A DNA stretch of 64,000 bases, from NCBI GenBank assembly GCA_966250015.1, contig CBINFS010000007.1:1-64000 (forward strand), given 5' to 3'. Positions 55,150 through 63,983 of the stretch are shown here, in pieces (positions within the stretch are counted from its first letter, which is position 1; each line of letters starts with the position of its first letter). A model generated the notes under the pieces. It saw only the letters and a list, made by a program, of their open reading frames with translations. It ran no database searches and was not told where the DNA came from. This DNA comes from CBINFS01 sp966250015. GTDB lineage: Bacteria; Bacteroidota; Rhodothermia; Rhodothermales; DASSAV01. The position numbers and the translations under genes were made by a program.

Positions 55150-57027
55150 CTAACCGATGTTTTCTTGTTCCTCCGCCTTCCTTCTCACGTAAGCGCGATA
55201 ATACTCGCTGATGACCTGACCCTGCCTGACGAATCCAACGATGACGCCTTTTTCGTCGAGCACCGGGAGTTCGGGATATTGCGTCTGGAGAAATTTATCG
55301 AGGACTTTGTCGAGGGTATCCTCCAGGGATACCGAGGCAAACTGAACCTGAACGTCGTGTGCCACGATGAGGTGCTGGAGCGTGCTCCCGGACCGCAGCA
55401 GGGACTGAACGTCGTCGAGCAAGACGAGGCCGGTATAGCGAGGGGGATCCTTCTGCTGTCCATCCGTTACCGGTTCGGCGACCGGGAGGATGACCTCGCG
55501 GGTTCGGGCAAACACGTCGAGCATCTCAGACAGGGTGTGCGAGGGTTCCAGAGTGTGGAAATAGACCGGATGTTCGATGACCGAACGCAGCCTGACGCTG
55601 CTGAGCAGGTCGGGCGTAAGGTCGAGCCGGTGTGCCGGGGATTCATTCGACGTGCGGACCTGCTCCGGATAGATGCTCCATTTTCGCGTGATGATGTGGG
55701 TCAGTACACCGGCCAGCAGGAGGGGTACGAGCAACGTGTAGGAGCCGGTCATTTCAGAGATCATCACGGTCGTTGCAATGGGTACGTTTGCGACGCCGGA
55801 CAGGAACGTGGCCATTCCGATCATCACGTAAGCCTCCGGTTGCGTACCGAGCACGGGGATTAATCTGTGCAGGCCTTCTCCAAAGATACCACCGAGCATA
55901 CCGCCGATGACGATGGACGGGGCAAAGTCGCCACCTGAGCCGCCCGATCCTATCGTCAACGAGGTCGCAACGATTTTGAGCAAGACCAGCGAGGCCATCA
56001 ATGCCAGGGGCAAGCTGCCGTCGATTGCCTGTTGAAGCCATCCATAGCTCGAACCCAGAATGGGCGGAAAGAAGAAAGCCATACACCCGACCGCCAGGCC
56101 TCCCAATGCTGGCTTGAGGACGAGAGGGACGGACAGCCTGTTGAAGGCGCGGCGCGTACCTTCAAAAACTCGGACGAAAAAAATGCCTGTGACGGCGCAG
56201 ACCAGAGCGAAGAGGATCAGCGGCAAAAGCTCGAGCGGATTTACGAATGCAAATTCCGGCGTCGTAAACACGGTGCTCGAGCCTTCAAGGCTGCTGTAGA
56301 TCGAATAACCCGTGATGCCTGCCACCACGGCCGGCATCAGGGCCTCGGCTTCGAGGTCTTCCCGGTAAAGGACTTCGACCGCGAAGAAGGCTCCACCCAA
56401 CGGCGAACGGAAAATGCTGCTTATGCCGGCCGCAATGCCTGCCACCAACAGAATTCGCCGCTCGCGATCGCTCAGATGCAGCTTCTGGGCAATGAGGGTC
56501 GCCAGTGCGGCGCCAATCTGAGCGATGGGGCCTTCGCGGCCCGCGCTTCCGCCTGATCCAATGGTGAGCGCCGACGCGACGCCTTTCACCAAAGGGACTC
56601 TGGCGTTGATGACGCTGTTTTCCCTGTGGAAGGCACGAATGACCGCATCCGTTCCGGCGCCTTGCGCGTCTGGCGCGAAGCGATAGACTACCCATCCTGA
56701 CAGCAGCCCCCCGATTACCGGCAGGATTGGAATGAGCCAGCGGCGAAGCGGATTCAACGACCGCTCAAGGCTGAAGTTATAGTCGTCCGGGGCCTCTCCG
56801 CCGGGTATTGGGACGACGTTGCCGGCCAGCTCTCCCATAAAAAAGTCACTGGATAGATCGACCATATGGGCAAACAGGATGGCGGCAAAAGCGCCGACCG
56901 CACCGACCAGCACCGAATACAACATCCAGCGGCCCGTAATGCGCCAGTCGAAGTTTTCCTGGAAGAGGAGTAAAGTGCGTGGATAAAGCGACCGGACCAG
57001 ACTTGAAGATCGGCGAGGTGAAAGCAT
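55150..57027 (-). CDS. ClC-type chloride channel/transporter with CBS domains
   Basis: A 625-residue membrane protein with about ten helices in the first 430 residues. The selectivity motifs are GSGGSAGREGPIAQIGAAL (with the gating Glu of GREGP) and GSGGSGGDFAPSIVIGGML. A C-terminal pair of CBS domains (about 465-615) probably senses nucleotides. The ATG at 57027 is preferred to a TTG at 57060. It is grouped with MscS, suggesting a role in ion or osmotic balance. Confidence 0.9.
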   Translation of the reverse strand: MLSPRRSSSLVRSLYPRTLLLFQENFDWRITGRWMLYSVLVGAVGAFAAILFAHMVDLSSDFFMGELAGNVVPIPGGEAPDDYNFSLERSLNPLRRWLIPILPVIGGLLSGWVVYRFAPDAQGAGTDAVIRAFHRENSVINARVPLVKGVASALTIGSGGSAGREGPIAQIGAALATLIAQKLHLSDRERRILLVAGIAAGISSIFRSPLGGAFFAVEVLYREDLEAEALMPAVVAGITGYSIYSSLEGSSTVFTTPEFAFVNPLELLPLILFALVCAVTGIFFVRVFEGTRRAFNRLSVPLVLKPALGGLAVGCMAFFFPPILGSSYGWLQQAIDGSLPLALMASLVLLKIVATSLTIGSGGSGGDFAPSIVIGGMLGGIFGEGLHRLIPVLGTQPEAYVMIGMATFLSGVANVPIATTVMISEMTGSYTLLVPLLLAGVLTHIITRKWSIYPEQVRTSNESPAHRLDLTPDLLSSVRLRSVIEHPVYFHTLEPSHTLSEMLDVFARTREVILPVAEPVTDGQQKDPPRYTGLVLLDDVQSLLRSGSTLQHLIVAHDVQVQFASVSLEDTLDKVLDKFLQTQYPELPVLDEKGVIVGFVRQGQVISEYYRAYVRRKAEEQENIG

Positions 57028-57306
57028 GCAGTGTTCCGAGGCAGCGAAACCAGAAGACAATTCGCCGTCGGAATTGCGGCGACGACGTGTAGGTTCACCT
57101 GTTCAAAAATAACGCGAGAAATTTAGTTATTCTACAGGGTTCTACGTCGCACCGGTTCCGACAACCAATCGGGGAATGGGGCAACTAATCGCCACGATGC
57201 GGAACGGCAGTCGATCTTGGCGGTTTTAGGGCCCTGATGATTGATCGTCAATAATTCTAAATCCCTCCCACACGGCCCTTTCCCCTGTCAACTTGCACGT
57301 TTCTTT

Positions 57307-57819
57307 ATGGCCCAGACGCGCTCTGCTCTGAAAACACGTCCAAGACGTTTTGAATCGTATCGTCCCCTGGTGGACGTCCTCATTTTTGCGGCAGGTTTGC
57401 TGGGGATACTGGTGACAGTGCATCTCTGGATCCAGCAGAGCCGGGGATTTGATCAGGGTTGTTTTGGGTTTACTACCAGTCAGGCTATCGAAGAGTCGTT
57501 TGATTGCCAGACCGTAGTGTCGAGCGGCGCCGGCAGCCTCTTCGGGATCTCGAATGTATTCTGGGGGTTGCTGTTTTACCTGGGCGTGGCCGGTCTCAGC
57601 GTGGCCGTTTCGTTTTCATCGAACGAGGCGCTCCGCCAGTTCAAGTGGATGCGCGCTGCACTGGTAGCCGTTGGTATGGCCTACACGCTGTACCTTATCT
57701 ACTACCAGTATTTTATTCTCGAAGAGTATTGTGCTTTGTGCCTGACCTCCGCACTGGTCGTGACGACGCTCTTCGTTCTGCATCTTATTGATTACTTTCA
57801 ACTGCAAAACCATCGGTAA
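57307..57819 (+). CDS. VKOR-family disulfide oxidase
   Basis: A 170-residue membrane protein with four helices. Redox cysteines are C52 and C67 in the first periplasmic loop and the CALC pair C142/C145 in the helix-4 active site (EEYCALCLTSALVV). It passes electrons from a periplasmic thiol oxidase to quinone, replacing DsbB. The DsbA-like gene begins six bases later, so the two form a disulfide-forming pair. The ATG at 57307 is preferred; an earlier frame start at 57241 adds 22 residues of no clear type. Confidence 0.88.
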   Translation: MAQTRSALKTRPRRFESYRPLVDVLIFAAGLLGILVTVHLWIQQSRGFDQGCFGFTTSQAIEESFDCQTVVSSGAGSLFGISNVFWGLLFYLGVAGLSVAVSFSSNEALRQFKWMRAALVAVGMAYTLYLIYYQYFILEEYCALCLTSALVVTTLFVLHLIDYFQLQNHR

Positions 57820-57825
57820 TCGACT

Positions 57826-58575
57826 ATGCCTTCCAAGCGAAGCATGCGCCAGCCGGGCATTTACATTTCGCTCGCCGTGATAACGTTGGTTCTAATTGGC
57901 GCGGATCTCCTGTACTTCAACAGTCTCGGCGAACCCCGGAGGGAAATCCAGACGCAACAAGCGGCTCAGGAGACACCGCAAACCACAACGTCTGAGACTC
58001 AGCCCGCCGCAGAATGTAACTACAATTCTGAGGTTGCTCCGGTCGAGGACTACCGGCAATTCATTACCTTCAGCGACCCGATGAAAGGAAATGCCGAGTC
58101 TTCTGTTACCGTGATCGAGTTCTTCGATCCGAACTGTGGGCATTGCCGGATTTTCCACCCGTCCATGAAAAAAATCATGGAGGCTAACGGCGAAAAAGCA
58201 CAGTTCTACATTCGTCCGTTTGTTCTGAATCCACGTTCGCAGTCGCTGACTCAGGTAGAGGCGCTCTATGCCGCTGCAGAAGAGGGCAAGTATTTCGAAA
58301 TGCTCGACGCGCAGTTTGCACAGGCGCAGGCAGGTGGACTGTCTCTTCAGCAGCTGAAGACGATTGCGAAGGAAATCGGTATGAACGGAGACCGGATGGA
58401 ACAGCAGGTCGTGACCGGACGGTACCGCGAACAGATCCTGAAGCTACGGCAGCAAATCGTCGACGCTGGCATTCACAGCGTGCCGACCGTCATGATCAAC
58501 GGGCGTGTCATTGCTTCCTCTTCCCGCACGCCCGAGTGTATCGCCCAGTTCATCGACGAGGCAGCAAAGAGCTGA
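57826..58575 (+). CDS. Membrane-anchored DsbA-like thiol oxidase
   Basis: A 249-residue protein: one N-terminal membrane segment (about 11-31), a Thr/Gln-rich linker, then a thioredoxin fold with helical insert. FFDPNCGHCRIFHP holds the C104-x2-C107 active site and HSVPTVMING the cis-proline loop. It would introduce disulfides in exported proteins and be reoxidised by the adjacent VKOR protein. Extra cysteines at 64 and near the C-terminus (PEC) may form a structural disulfide. Confidence 0.88.
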   Translation: MPSKRSMRQPGIYISLAVITLVLIGADLLYFNSLGEPRREIQTQQAAQETPQTTTSETQPAAECNYNSEVAPVEDYRQFITFSDPMKGNAESSVTVIEFFDPNCGHCRIFHPSMKKIMEANGEKAQFYIRPFVLNPRSQSLTQVEALYAAAEEGKYFEMLDAQFAQAQAGGLSLQQLKTIAKEIGMNGDRMEQQVVTGRYREQILKLRQQIVDAGIHSVPTVMINGRVIASSSRTPECIAQFIDEAAKS

Positions 58576-58623
58576 TTACCGCACTCGCCTCTTAAATAAG
58601 AACATAAGATTCGCTCATTTTTG

Positions 58624-58688
58624 ATCTGCCCTCTCAACCGGGAAGAAACTTACTTCGTAAGTTGCTTTTTCGAGTTGAGAGGGCAGAT
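58624..58688. repeat. 65-base long hairpin between dsbA-like gene and tkt
   Basis: A perfect 15-bp inverted repeat, ATCTGCCCTCTCAAC (58624-58638) with GTTGAGAGGGCAGAT (58674-58688), enclosing a second stem AACTTAC/GTAAGTT (58647-58653/58657-58663) with a TTC loop. Most of the 65 bases can pair. It begins 49 bases after the dsbA-like stop and ends 44 before the tkt start. T-runs next to it are short. It may be a terminator, a small structured RNA or a mobile palindromic element; only one copy was noticed. Confidence 0.7.
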
Positions 58689-58732
58689 TTATATGCATTA
58701 ACGTCAAACCAATCAAATCCGGGACCGAGAAA

Positions 58733-60760
58733 ATGATTGTCGAGCCTCAGATCGAACACCTTCCTTACGCAGAACTGGACCAGCTTTCGGTCAACACGAT
58801 TCGAGGACTGGCGATGGACGGTGTGCAGCGTGCGGGGAGTGGCCACCCGGGGATGCCCATGGGGTGCGCTCCGATGGCTTACGTCCTGTGGACCCGCTTC
58901 ATGCGGCACAATCCCGCCGATCCGCTCTGGAAAAACAGGGATCGGTTCATCCTGTCTGCCGGGCACGGGTCCATGCTGCTTTACTCGTTGCTCCATCTCA
59001 CGGGCTACGACATGCCCCTCGAAGAGCTCAAGCGATTCCGCCAGTGGGGCAGCGAGACGCCGGGACACCCGGAATACTGCCCTGAGAAAGGGATCGAGAT
59101 GACAACCGGACCGCTCGGGCAGGGTTTTGCGACCGGCGTCGGGATGGCCATCGCCGAGCGTTTCCTCTCAGCCAAATTCAACCGGCCAGGGTTTCCGATC
59201 ATCGATCACTACACGTATGCGATCGTTTCCGACGGCGACCTGATGGAAGGTGTTACGCACGAGGCGGCGTCGCTTGCAGGCCATCTCGGCCTTGGAAAGC
59301 TGATCTATCTTTACGACGACAACGGGATTTCCATTGACGGTAGCACGTCTCTTGCCTTCACGGAGGACGTAGGGAAGCGGTTTGAGGCCTACAACTGGCA
59401 CGTTCAGCACCTTTCGGACGGTAATGACCTCGAAGCGATCGATGCCGCCATTCGTAGGGCTCAGGCCGAAACCGACCGTCCCTCACTCATTGCCATTCGT
59501 ACGATCATCGGTTACGGAAGCCCCAACAAGCAGGGTACATCGAAATCACACGGTGAGCCGCTGGGGGCAGAAGAAGTCGTGCTCGCCAAGCGGGCGCTCG
59601 GCCTTCCGGAAGAGGAGACCTTCTACGTAAACGAACAAGTTTACGATCACCTGAAAGAGATCGTCTACGAGCGGGGAGCACGCGATCAGAAGGAATGGGA
59701 AGCGCTCCTGTCTGCGTATGAAAAGCAGTACCCCGACGAAGCCGCGGTTCTGAAAGCCTGGTTCGAGGGGCAGCTTCCCGAAGGTTGGGAGAATGACCTG
59801 CCGGTTTTTCAGGCGGACGAAAAGGTGGCTACCCGTTCCGCAAGCGGCAAGGTACTGAATGCGGTCGCTGAGCGGATCGGCTTCCTGGTTGGCGGTTCGG
59901 CCGACCTGACGCCGTCGAACAATACCGACGTCAAAACCCGCACGGATTTCCAAAAAGACAATCCCGAGGGCGCCTACTTCCGCTTTGGCGTTCGAGAGCA
60001 CGGCATGGCGGCCATTTGTAATGGCATAGCCCTGCACGGCGGCCTGAGGCCATACTGCGGGACTTTCTTCATTTTCAGCGACTACATGCGGCCGGCGGTT
60101 CGCCTGAGCGCCCTCATGGGCGCCCCGGTCATCTACGTGTTCACGCACGACTCCATCGGGATCGGCGAAGATGGGCCGACTCACCAGCCGGTCGAGCACA
60201 TGATGTCGCTGCGCGCAATGCCCAATCTGGTTTTGATAAGACCTGCCGACGCCAATGAAACGGTAGAAGCCTGGCGGTTTGCGCTCGAATACAAGAAAGG
60301 TCCAGTTGCTCTGTTGCTCACCCGGCAAGCCCTCCCGGTGTTGGACCGGGCAAAGGTCGCACCGGCATCCGGACTTCGGAAGGGCGCCTACATTCTCAGC
60401 GACTCCGACGGCGAGCCGGAACTGATCCTGATTGCATCCGGCAGCGAGGTGCAGCATGTCCAGGCGGCTGCGGAAGACCTCAGGAGCGCCGGGAAGCGTG
60501 TTCGCGTGGTCAGTATGCCGTCGTGGGAGCTGTTTGAGATGCAGGACCAGGCGTACCGGGATGAAGTGCTGCCTCCGGCCGTCAAGCGTCGTCTGGCCGT
60601 AGAAGCCGGCGCGACGCTTGGATGGGAGCGGTACCTTGGCGATCAGGGCAAGGTGCTGGGGGTCGATCGGTTCGGAGCCTCCGCGCCCGTCAAGGTAGTA
60701 ATGGAGCAGTTCGGGTTCACGAAAGAAAATGTGCTTGCGCTGGTTGAGGAAATGAAGTAA
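58733..60760 (+). CDS. tkt: Transketolase
   Basis: A 675-residue thiamine-diphosphate enzyme of the pentose phosphate pathway moving two-carbon ketol units. MDGVQRAGSGHPGMPMG opens the family's N-terminus, GDGDLMEG-like SDGDLMEGVTHEAASLAGHL and LIYLYDDNGISIDG form the diphosphate/Mg site, and FRFGVREHGMAAICNGIALH and DSIGIGEDGPTHQPVEHM match the C-terminal signatures. Full length, monocistronic, with its own terminator. Confidence 0.97.
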   Translation: MIVEPQIEHLPYAELDQLSVNTIRGLAMDGVQRAGSGHPGMPMGCAPMAYVLWTRFMRHNPADPLWKNRDRFILSAGHGSMLLYSLLHLTGYDMPLEELKRFRQWGSETPGHPEYCPEKGIEMTTGPLGQGFATGVGMAIAERFLSAKFNRPGFPIIDHYTYAIVSDGDLMEGVTHEAASLAGHLGLGKLIYLYDDNGISIDGSTSLAFTEDVGKRFEAYNWHVQHLSDGNDLEAIDAAIRRAQAETDRPSLIAIRTIIGYGSPNKQGTSKSHGEPLGAEEVVLAKRALGLPEEETFYVNEQVYDHLKEIVYERGARDQKEWEALLSAYEKQYPDEAAVLKAWFEGQLPEGWENDLPVFQADEKVATRSASGKVLNAVAERIGFLVGGSADLTPSNNTDVKTRTDFQKDNPEGAYFRFGVREHGMAAICNGIALHGGLRPYCGTFFIFSDYMRPAVRLSALMGAPVIYVFTHDSIGIGEDGPTHQPVEHMMSLRAMPNLVLIRPADANETVEAWRFALEYKKGPVALLLTRQALPVLDRAKVAPASGLRKGAYILSDSDGEPELILIASGSEVQHVQAAAEDLRSAGKRVRVVSMPSWELFEMQDQAYRDEVLPPAVKRRLAVEAGATLGWERYLGDQGKVLGVDRFGASAPVKVVMEQFGFTKENVLALVEEMK

Positions 60761-60783
60761 GGTATCTGCTCTTGAGTAAGAAC

Positions 60784-60820
60784 AAAACGGCCACAGACGC
60801 GAAAGATCTGTGGCCGTTTT
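60784..60820 (+). terminator. Terminator after tkt
   Basis: A 14-bp perfect stem: AAAACGGCCACAGA (60784-60797) and TCTGTGGCCGTTTT (60807-60820), nine-base loop, with A/T ends that form the T tract. Located 24 bases after the tkt stop. Confidence 0.87.
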
Positions 60821-60898
60821 AGTTTGGATCGTACCAACTCAAAGATCGTTCAGGTCGCAAAGCGGTATCAAAAAGAAAGTGTCGTGGTGAGTGGTAAA

Positions 60899-61720
60899 AT
60901 GCGAATTATTTCCCTGAGTGCGACGGCAACCGAATGGATATTCAAGATCGGGGCTGCATCCGATCTGGTTTCTTTCACCGGCTATCCCGGCTGCACGCAC
61001 ATTCCAGAGGTAACGATCTCGGGAGTGGGGACCGCCGACCTTTGCTCAGGGGCAGTCGACCCGCATCCACCTGGATTTGTCGAAGACCTGCTCGAAAAGT
61101 CGCCGGACGTGATCTTTGTGGACGATCACGCAGAAAGTGTCTCCGATCTGGAAGATCTGGTAAAGCGCTCAGGAGCCGCGCTCTACAGGGTGAAGTCTCG
61201 CACGTTCAAACAGATTCTGGATGCGGGTTTGACGGTAGGGAAAGGCATTGGCCGCTTTCAGGATGCGGCGCAGTTTATTGCGGCTTCCGAGCGTAAGCTC
61301 AGTGGGATCCTTAATCACCTCGGGATCCACAAAGGTATACCGGATTCTGAGCGGCGAAAAGTGCTGTTTCTTCGCAGCCTGGAGCCGCCGGTGGTGGCGG
61401 GATGCTGGATTCCCGATCTCATCGAGATGGCAGGGGCTCTGCCCGTGATCGTTCCGCCCGGCGCTCCTTCCCGGGAGGTGTCGTGGCAGGATGTTTCCGC
61501 AGCCGGCCCCGATCTGATCGTGGCAGCCTGTCCGGAAGAGACTCGACGACAATTTGATCAAATCAAGACGTCGGAGACGCCCTCCAGCCTCAGTGAACGG
61601 TTCGTGATTTTGGAGGAATCGCTGCCTTACTACACCCCCGGGCCGAAGCTGTACGAGGCCATGAAGGCCATTCTGTTTTCACTCCATCCTGACAAACTGC
61701 GCGGGATGGAAAGCCTGTGA
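60899..61720 (+). CDS. BtuF-like binding protein, without signal peptide
   Basis: A 273-residue protein of the cobalamin/iron-siderophore binding fold (COG0614-like). It starts MRIISLSATATEWIFKIGA, then LVSFTGYPGCTHIPEV and DLLEKSPDVIFVDDHAESVS in the first lobe, and a long linking helix. No signal peptide is seen, so it seems cytoplasmic like several stand-alone members. The ATG at 60899 is preferred to a TTG at 60824 that overlaps the sequence just after the tkt terminator. No ABC permease or ATPase is near; ligand unknown. Confidence 0.75.
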   Translation: MRIISLSATATEWIFKIGAASDLVSFTGYPGCTHIPEVTISGVGTADLCSGAVDPHPPGFVEDLLEKSPDVIFVDDHAESVSDLEDLVKRSGAALYRVKSRTFKQILDAGLTVGKGIGRFQDAAQFIAASERKLSGILNHLGIHKGIPDSERRKVLFLRSLEPPVVAGCWIPDLIEMAGALPVIVPPGAPSREVSWQDVSAAGPDLIVAACPEETRRQFDQIKTSETPSSLSERFVILEESLPYYTPGPKLYEAMKAILFSLHPDKLRGMESL

Positions 61721-61731
61721 TGGGCTTGGAA

Positions 61732-62436
61732 CTATCCGTTGTAGCGGTAGCCGATTCCGTAAACCGTTTCAATGTGCACCGGACGTGCCGGGTCGTTCTC
61801 CAGCTTTTTCCGGAGTGAAGCCACGTGCCGGTCGATCGTCCTGGTTTCGATATCCTGACTGATGCCCCAGACGTCACGCAAGAGCTGCTTGCGCGTGACG
61901 ACGTGATTGCGATTGGTGATCAGGTACCGCAGGATATCGTATTCGAGTGCGGTAAACGCAATCGGTTCCCCATTGCGCGTGGCCGTGTGGGTGCTGAAGT
62001 TGATCGTTACGTCACCGATCTCCATCACGTCCATCGGGGCCTTGTTGGGCGGCTGTGTCCGGACGAGGATCGCACGCACGCGCGCCGCCAGCTCGTCGGC
62101 GTCAAACGGTTTGACGACGTAATCTTGCGCGCCAAGCCCAAAGCCTTTGAGAAGGTTCTCCTGCTCGCCCCGGCCGGTAATCATCAGGACCGGCGCACTT
62201 ACGTTCATCTCCTGCGACTCCTTTAGCACGTCGAAACCGCTCTTTTTGGGGAGCATGACGTCGAGTAGGACAATATCGTAGTCGGGTTTCTCACGCAGTT
62301 TTTCGAGCGCCTCTTCACCGTCGTGAGCGCGATCCACCCTGTATCCCTGCATCTCGAAGAACTCCTGCAATCCGGCGCCAACGTCCGGATCGTCTTCTAC
62401 GATCAGCATGCTGAATTCATTGTCCGTTGTGTTCAT
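61732..62436 (-). CDS. OmpR-type response regulator
   Basis: A 234-residue two-domain regulator. Receiver domain: acidic pocket VEDDPDVG, phosphoacceptor D59 in VLLDVMLPKKSGFD, T/K switch at MITGRGE and YVVKPFDADELAARV. The C-terminal winged helix (about 135-234) has FTALEYDILRYLITNRNHVV and RTIDRHVASLRKKLE, the OmpR/PhoB DNA-binding signature. No histidine kinase is adjacent, so it is an orphan here. It ends 11 bases from the convergent BtuF-like stop. Confidence 0.9.
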   Translation of the reverse strand: MNTTDNEFSMLIVEDDPDVGAGLQEFFEMQGYRVDRAHDGEEALEKLREKPDYDIVLLDVMLPKKSGFDVLKESQEMNVSAPVLMITGRGEQENLLKGFGLGAQDYVVKPFDADELAARVRAILVRTQPPNKAPMDVMEIGDVTINFSTHTATRNGEPIAFTALEYDILRYLITNRNHVVTRKQLLRDVWGISQDIETRTIDRHVASLRKKLENDPARPVHIETVYGIGYRYNG

Positions 62437-62675
62437 AGGGAGGCGATTGTTTTTGACTGATTCGAATTGATAGTATTGGCAGCATCATTTGGTGATGAAT
62501 TCGCGGTCGGTTATATCCTGTTAATGGTAACACGAATCCAGTTTACCGGTCGCAACTTTGGAGTAATTAAATCCAGGAATAAAGATAACTGGATAGTCCT
62601 CAGACGGTTAATAATGCTCGTGGTATCGAATAGATACCGACAGGTAGATATTGAAAGTCTAGGCAGCCGACTGCA
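62437..62675. other. AT-rich gene-free region before the regulator
   Basis: 239 bases, clearly more AT-rich than the surroundings, between the permease 3' end and the regulator start (both minus strand). It must contain the regulator's promoter. Inverted ATCCAGTT (62536-62543) and AACTGGAT (62587-62594) and a GGTATC/GATACC stem (62622-62638) are present. No gene is supported. Confidence 0.45.
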
Positions 62676-63983
62676 TTAGGATCTATTTATCGTGGCATAA
62701 AACAGTATCAGGAGTGCGGCGAGCAGGTAGATGGACCAGTGCACCTCCCGAAACCGGCCGGAAAACAGCCGGATGAGGGTCAACGATATGATTCCCGCAG
62801 CGATACCGTTTGCAATCGAGTAGGTAAACGGCATGGCGACGATCGTCAAGAAGGCGGGGATGGCGTCTCCCATATTCGACCACTCGATGTGACGGACGGC
62901 CTGCATCATCAGCGCGCCAACCACGATCAGGGCTGGGGCGGTTGCGATGGCGGGTATCGCAGAGAAAATTGGCGTAAAGAAGAGGGCAAGCAGAAAGAAA
63001 AGGGCAACGAACACGGCAGTAAGCCCGGTACGGCCACCTTCCTCAACGCCGGTCGCCGACTCGACGTACGTGGTCACCGTGCTCGTCCCTAACAGCGCGC
63101 CGGCAATCGTGCCGACGGCGTCCGAGGTGAAGGCTTCGTCGGCCTGCTCCAGTTCGCCGTCCTTATTCAAAAAACCACCCAGGTTGCCAACGCCGATCAG
63201 GGTACCTGCCGTATCAAAAAAGTCGACGAAAAGGAAGGCAATCACGACGGTGAGCAGCTTCCCAGTGAGAAGCAGCTCAAAGTCGAGGGCAAACAGGGTT
63301 TCTCTGGGTAGCGACGGGACGGAGAAAAAGCTGCTCGGAAGAGGGGTAATACCGGATATCCAGGCAATTGCAGTGACGACCAGGATCCCGATGAGTACCG
63401 CGCCCAACACTCGCCTTACGAGAAGCACTGCTATCAGTACGATCCCCAACAGGGCTAGGACCACTTCGGGCAGCCGAACGTTACCGAGCGTGACGAGTGT
63501 GGCTTCAGAGCCGGCAATGAGTCCCGCCTGTTGAAAACCGATGATTGCCAGAAACAACCCGATCCCGGCCGTTGTGCCGTGCTTGAGGACCATCGGGATC
63601 GCGTGCAGGATGGTGGTCCGGGCGCCCGAAATCGTAAGCAATAAAAAGAGGACCCCTTCGATAAAAACGGCCGCCAGCGCAGTCTGGAAGCTGACGCCCA
63701 TCCCGATCACGACACTGTACGTGAAGTAGGCGTTGAGTCCCATTCCGGGCGCCAGGGCAAAGGGGTAATTCGCATAAAGACCCATGATGAGCGTCGCCAG
63801 CGCTGAACAGAGCGCGGTTGCGAGCGCAACGTCGGTGGCGGGCATCCCCGCTTCCTGCAATATCTGGGGATTGACGACGAGGATGTACGCCATTGTGAGG
63901 AACGTCGCCAGACCCGCTCGGAATTCGATGCCGACGGACGTCCCACGTTCTTCGATTTTGAAAAATCTGTGTATTGCGTTCAC
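62676..63983 (-). CDS. Purine permease, AzgA/NCS2 family
   Basis: A 435-residue transporter with about 12-14 helices. RAGLATFLTMAYILVVNPQI and FALAPGMGLNAYFTYSVV are AzgA/PbuG signatures; GVGNLGGFLNKDGELEQADEAF and ALLGTSTVTTYVESATGVEEGGRTGLTAV, split as LLGTSTVTTYVESATGVEEG, complete the family pattern. It likely imports adenine, guanine or hypoxanthine with protons. It starts with GTG close to the right edge; its upstream control region is outside the window. Confidence 0.92.
   Translation of the reverse strand: MNAIHRFFKIEERGTSVGIEFRAGLATFLTMAYILVVNPQILQEAGMPATDVALATALCSALATLIMGLYANYPFALAPGMGLNAYFTYSVVIGMGVSFQTALAAVFIEGVLFLLLTISGARTTILHAIPMVLKHGTTAGIGLFLAIIGFQQAGLIAGSEATLVTLGNVRLPEVVLALLGIVLIAVLLVRRVLGAVLIGILVVTAIAWISGITPLPSSFFSVPSLPRETLFALDFELLLTGKLLTVVIAFLFVDFFDTAGTLIGVGNLGGFLNKDGELEQADEAFTSDAVGTIAGALLGTSTVTTYVESATGVEEGGRTGLTAVFVALFFLLALFFTPIFSAIPAIATAPALIVVGALMMQAVRHIEWSNMGDAIPAFLTIVAMPFTYSIANGIAAGIISLTLIRLFSGRFREVHWSIYLLAALLILFYATINRS

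Noticed and set aside
57241..57306. Extended N-terminus of the VKOR protein
   Set aside because: The extra 22 residues match nothing typical and the ATG at 57307 gives the usual VKOR length.
62467..62679. 70-codon plus-strand frame in the AT-rich gap
   Set aside because: No ATG or ribosome site in the right place, and it lies opposite the permease end; low-complexity composition suggests chance.
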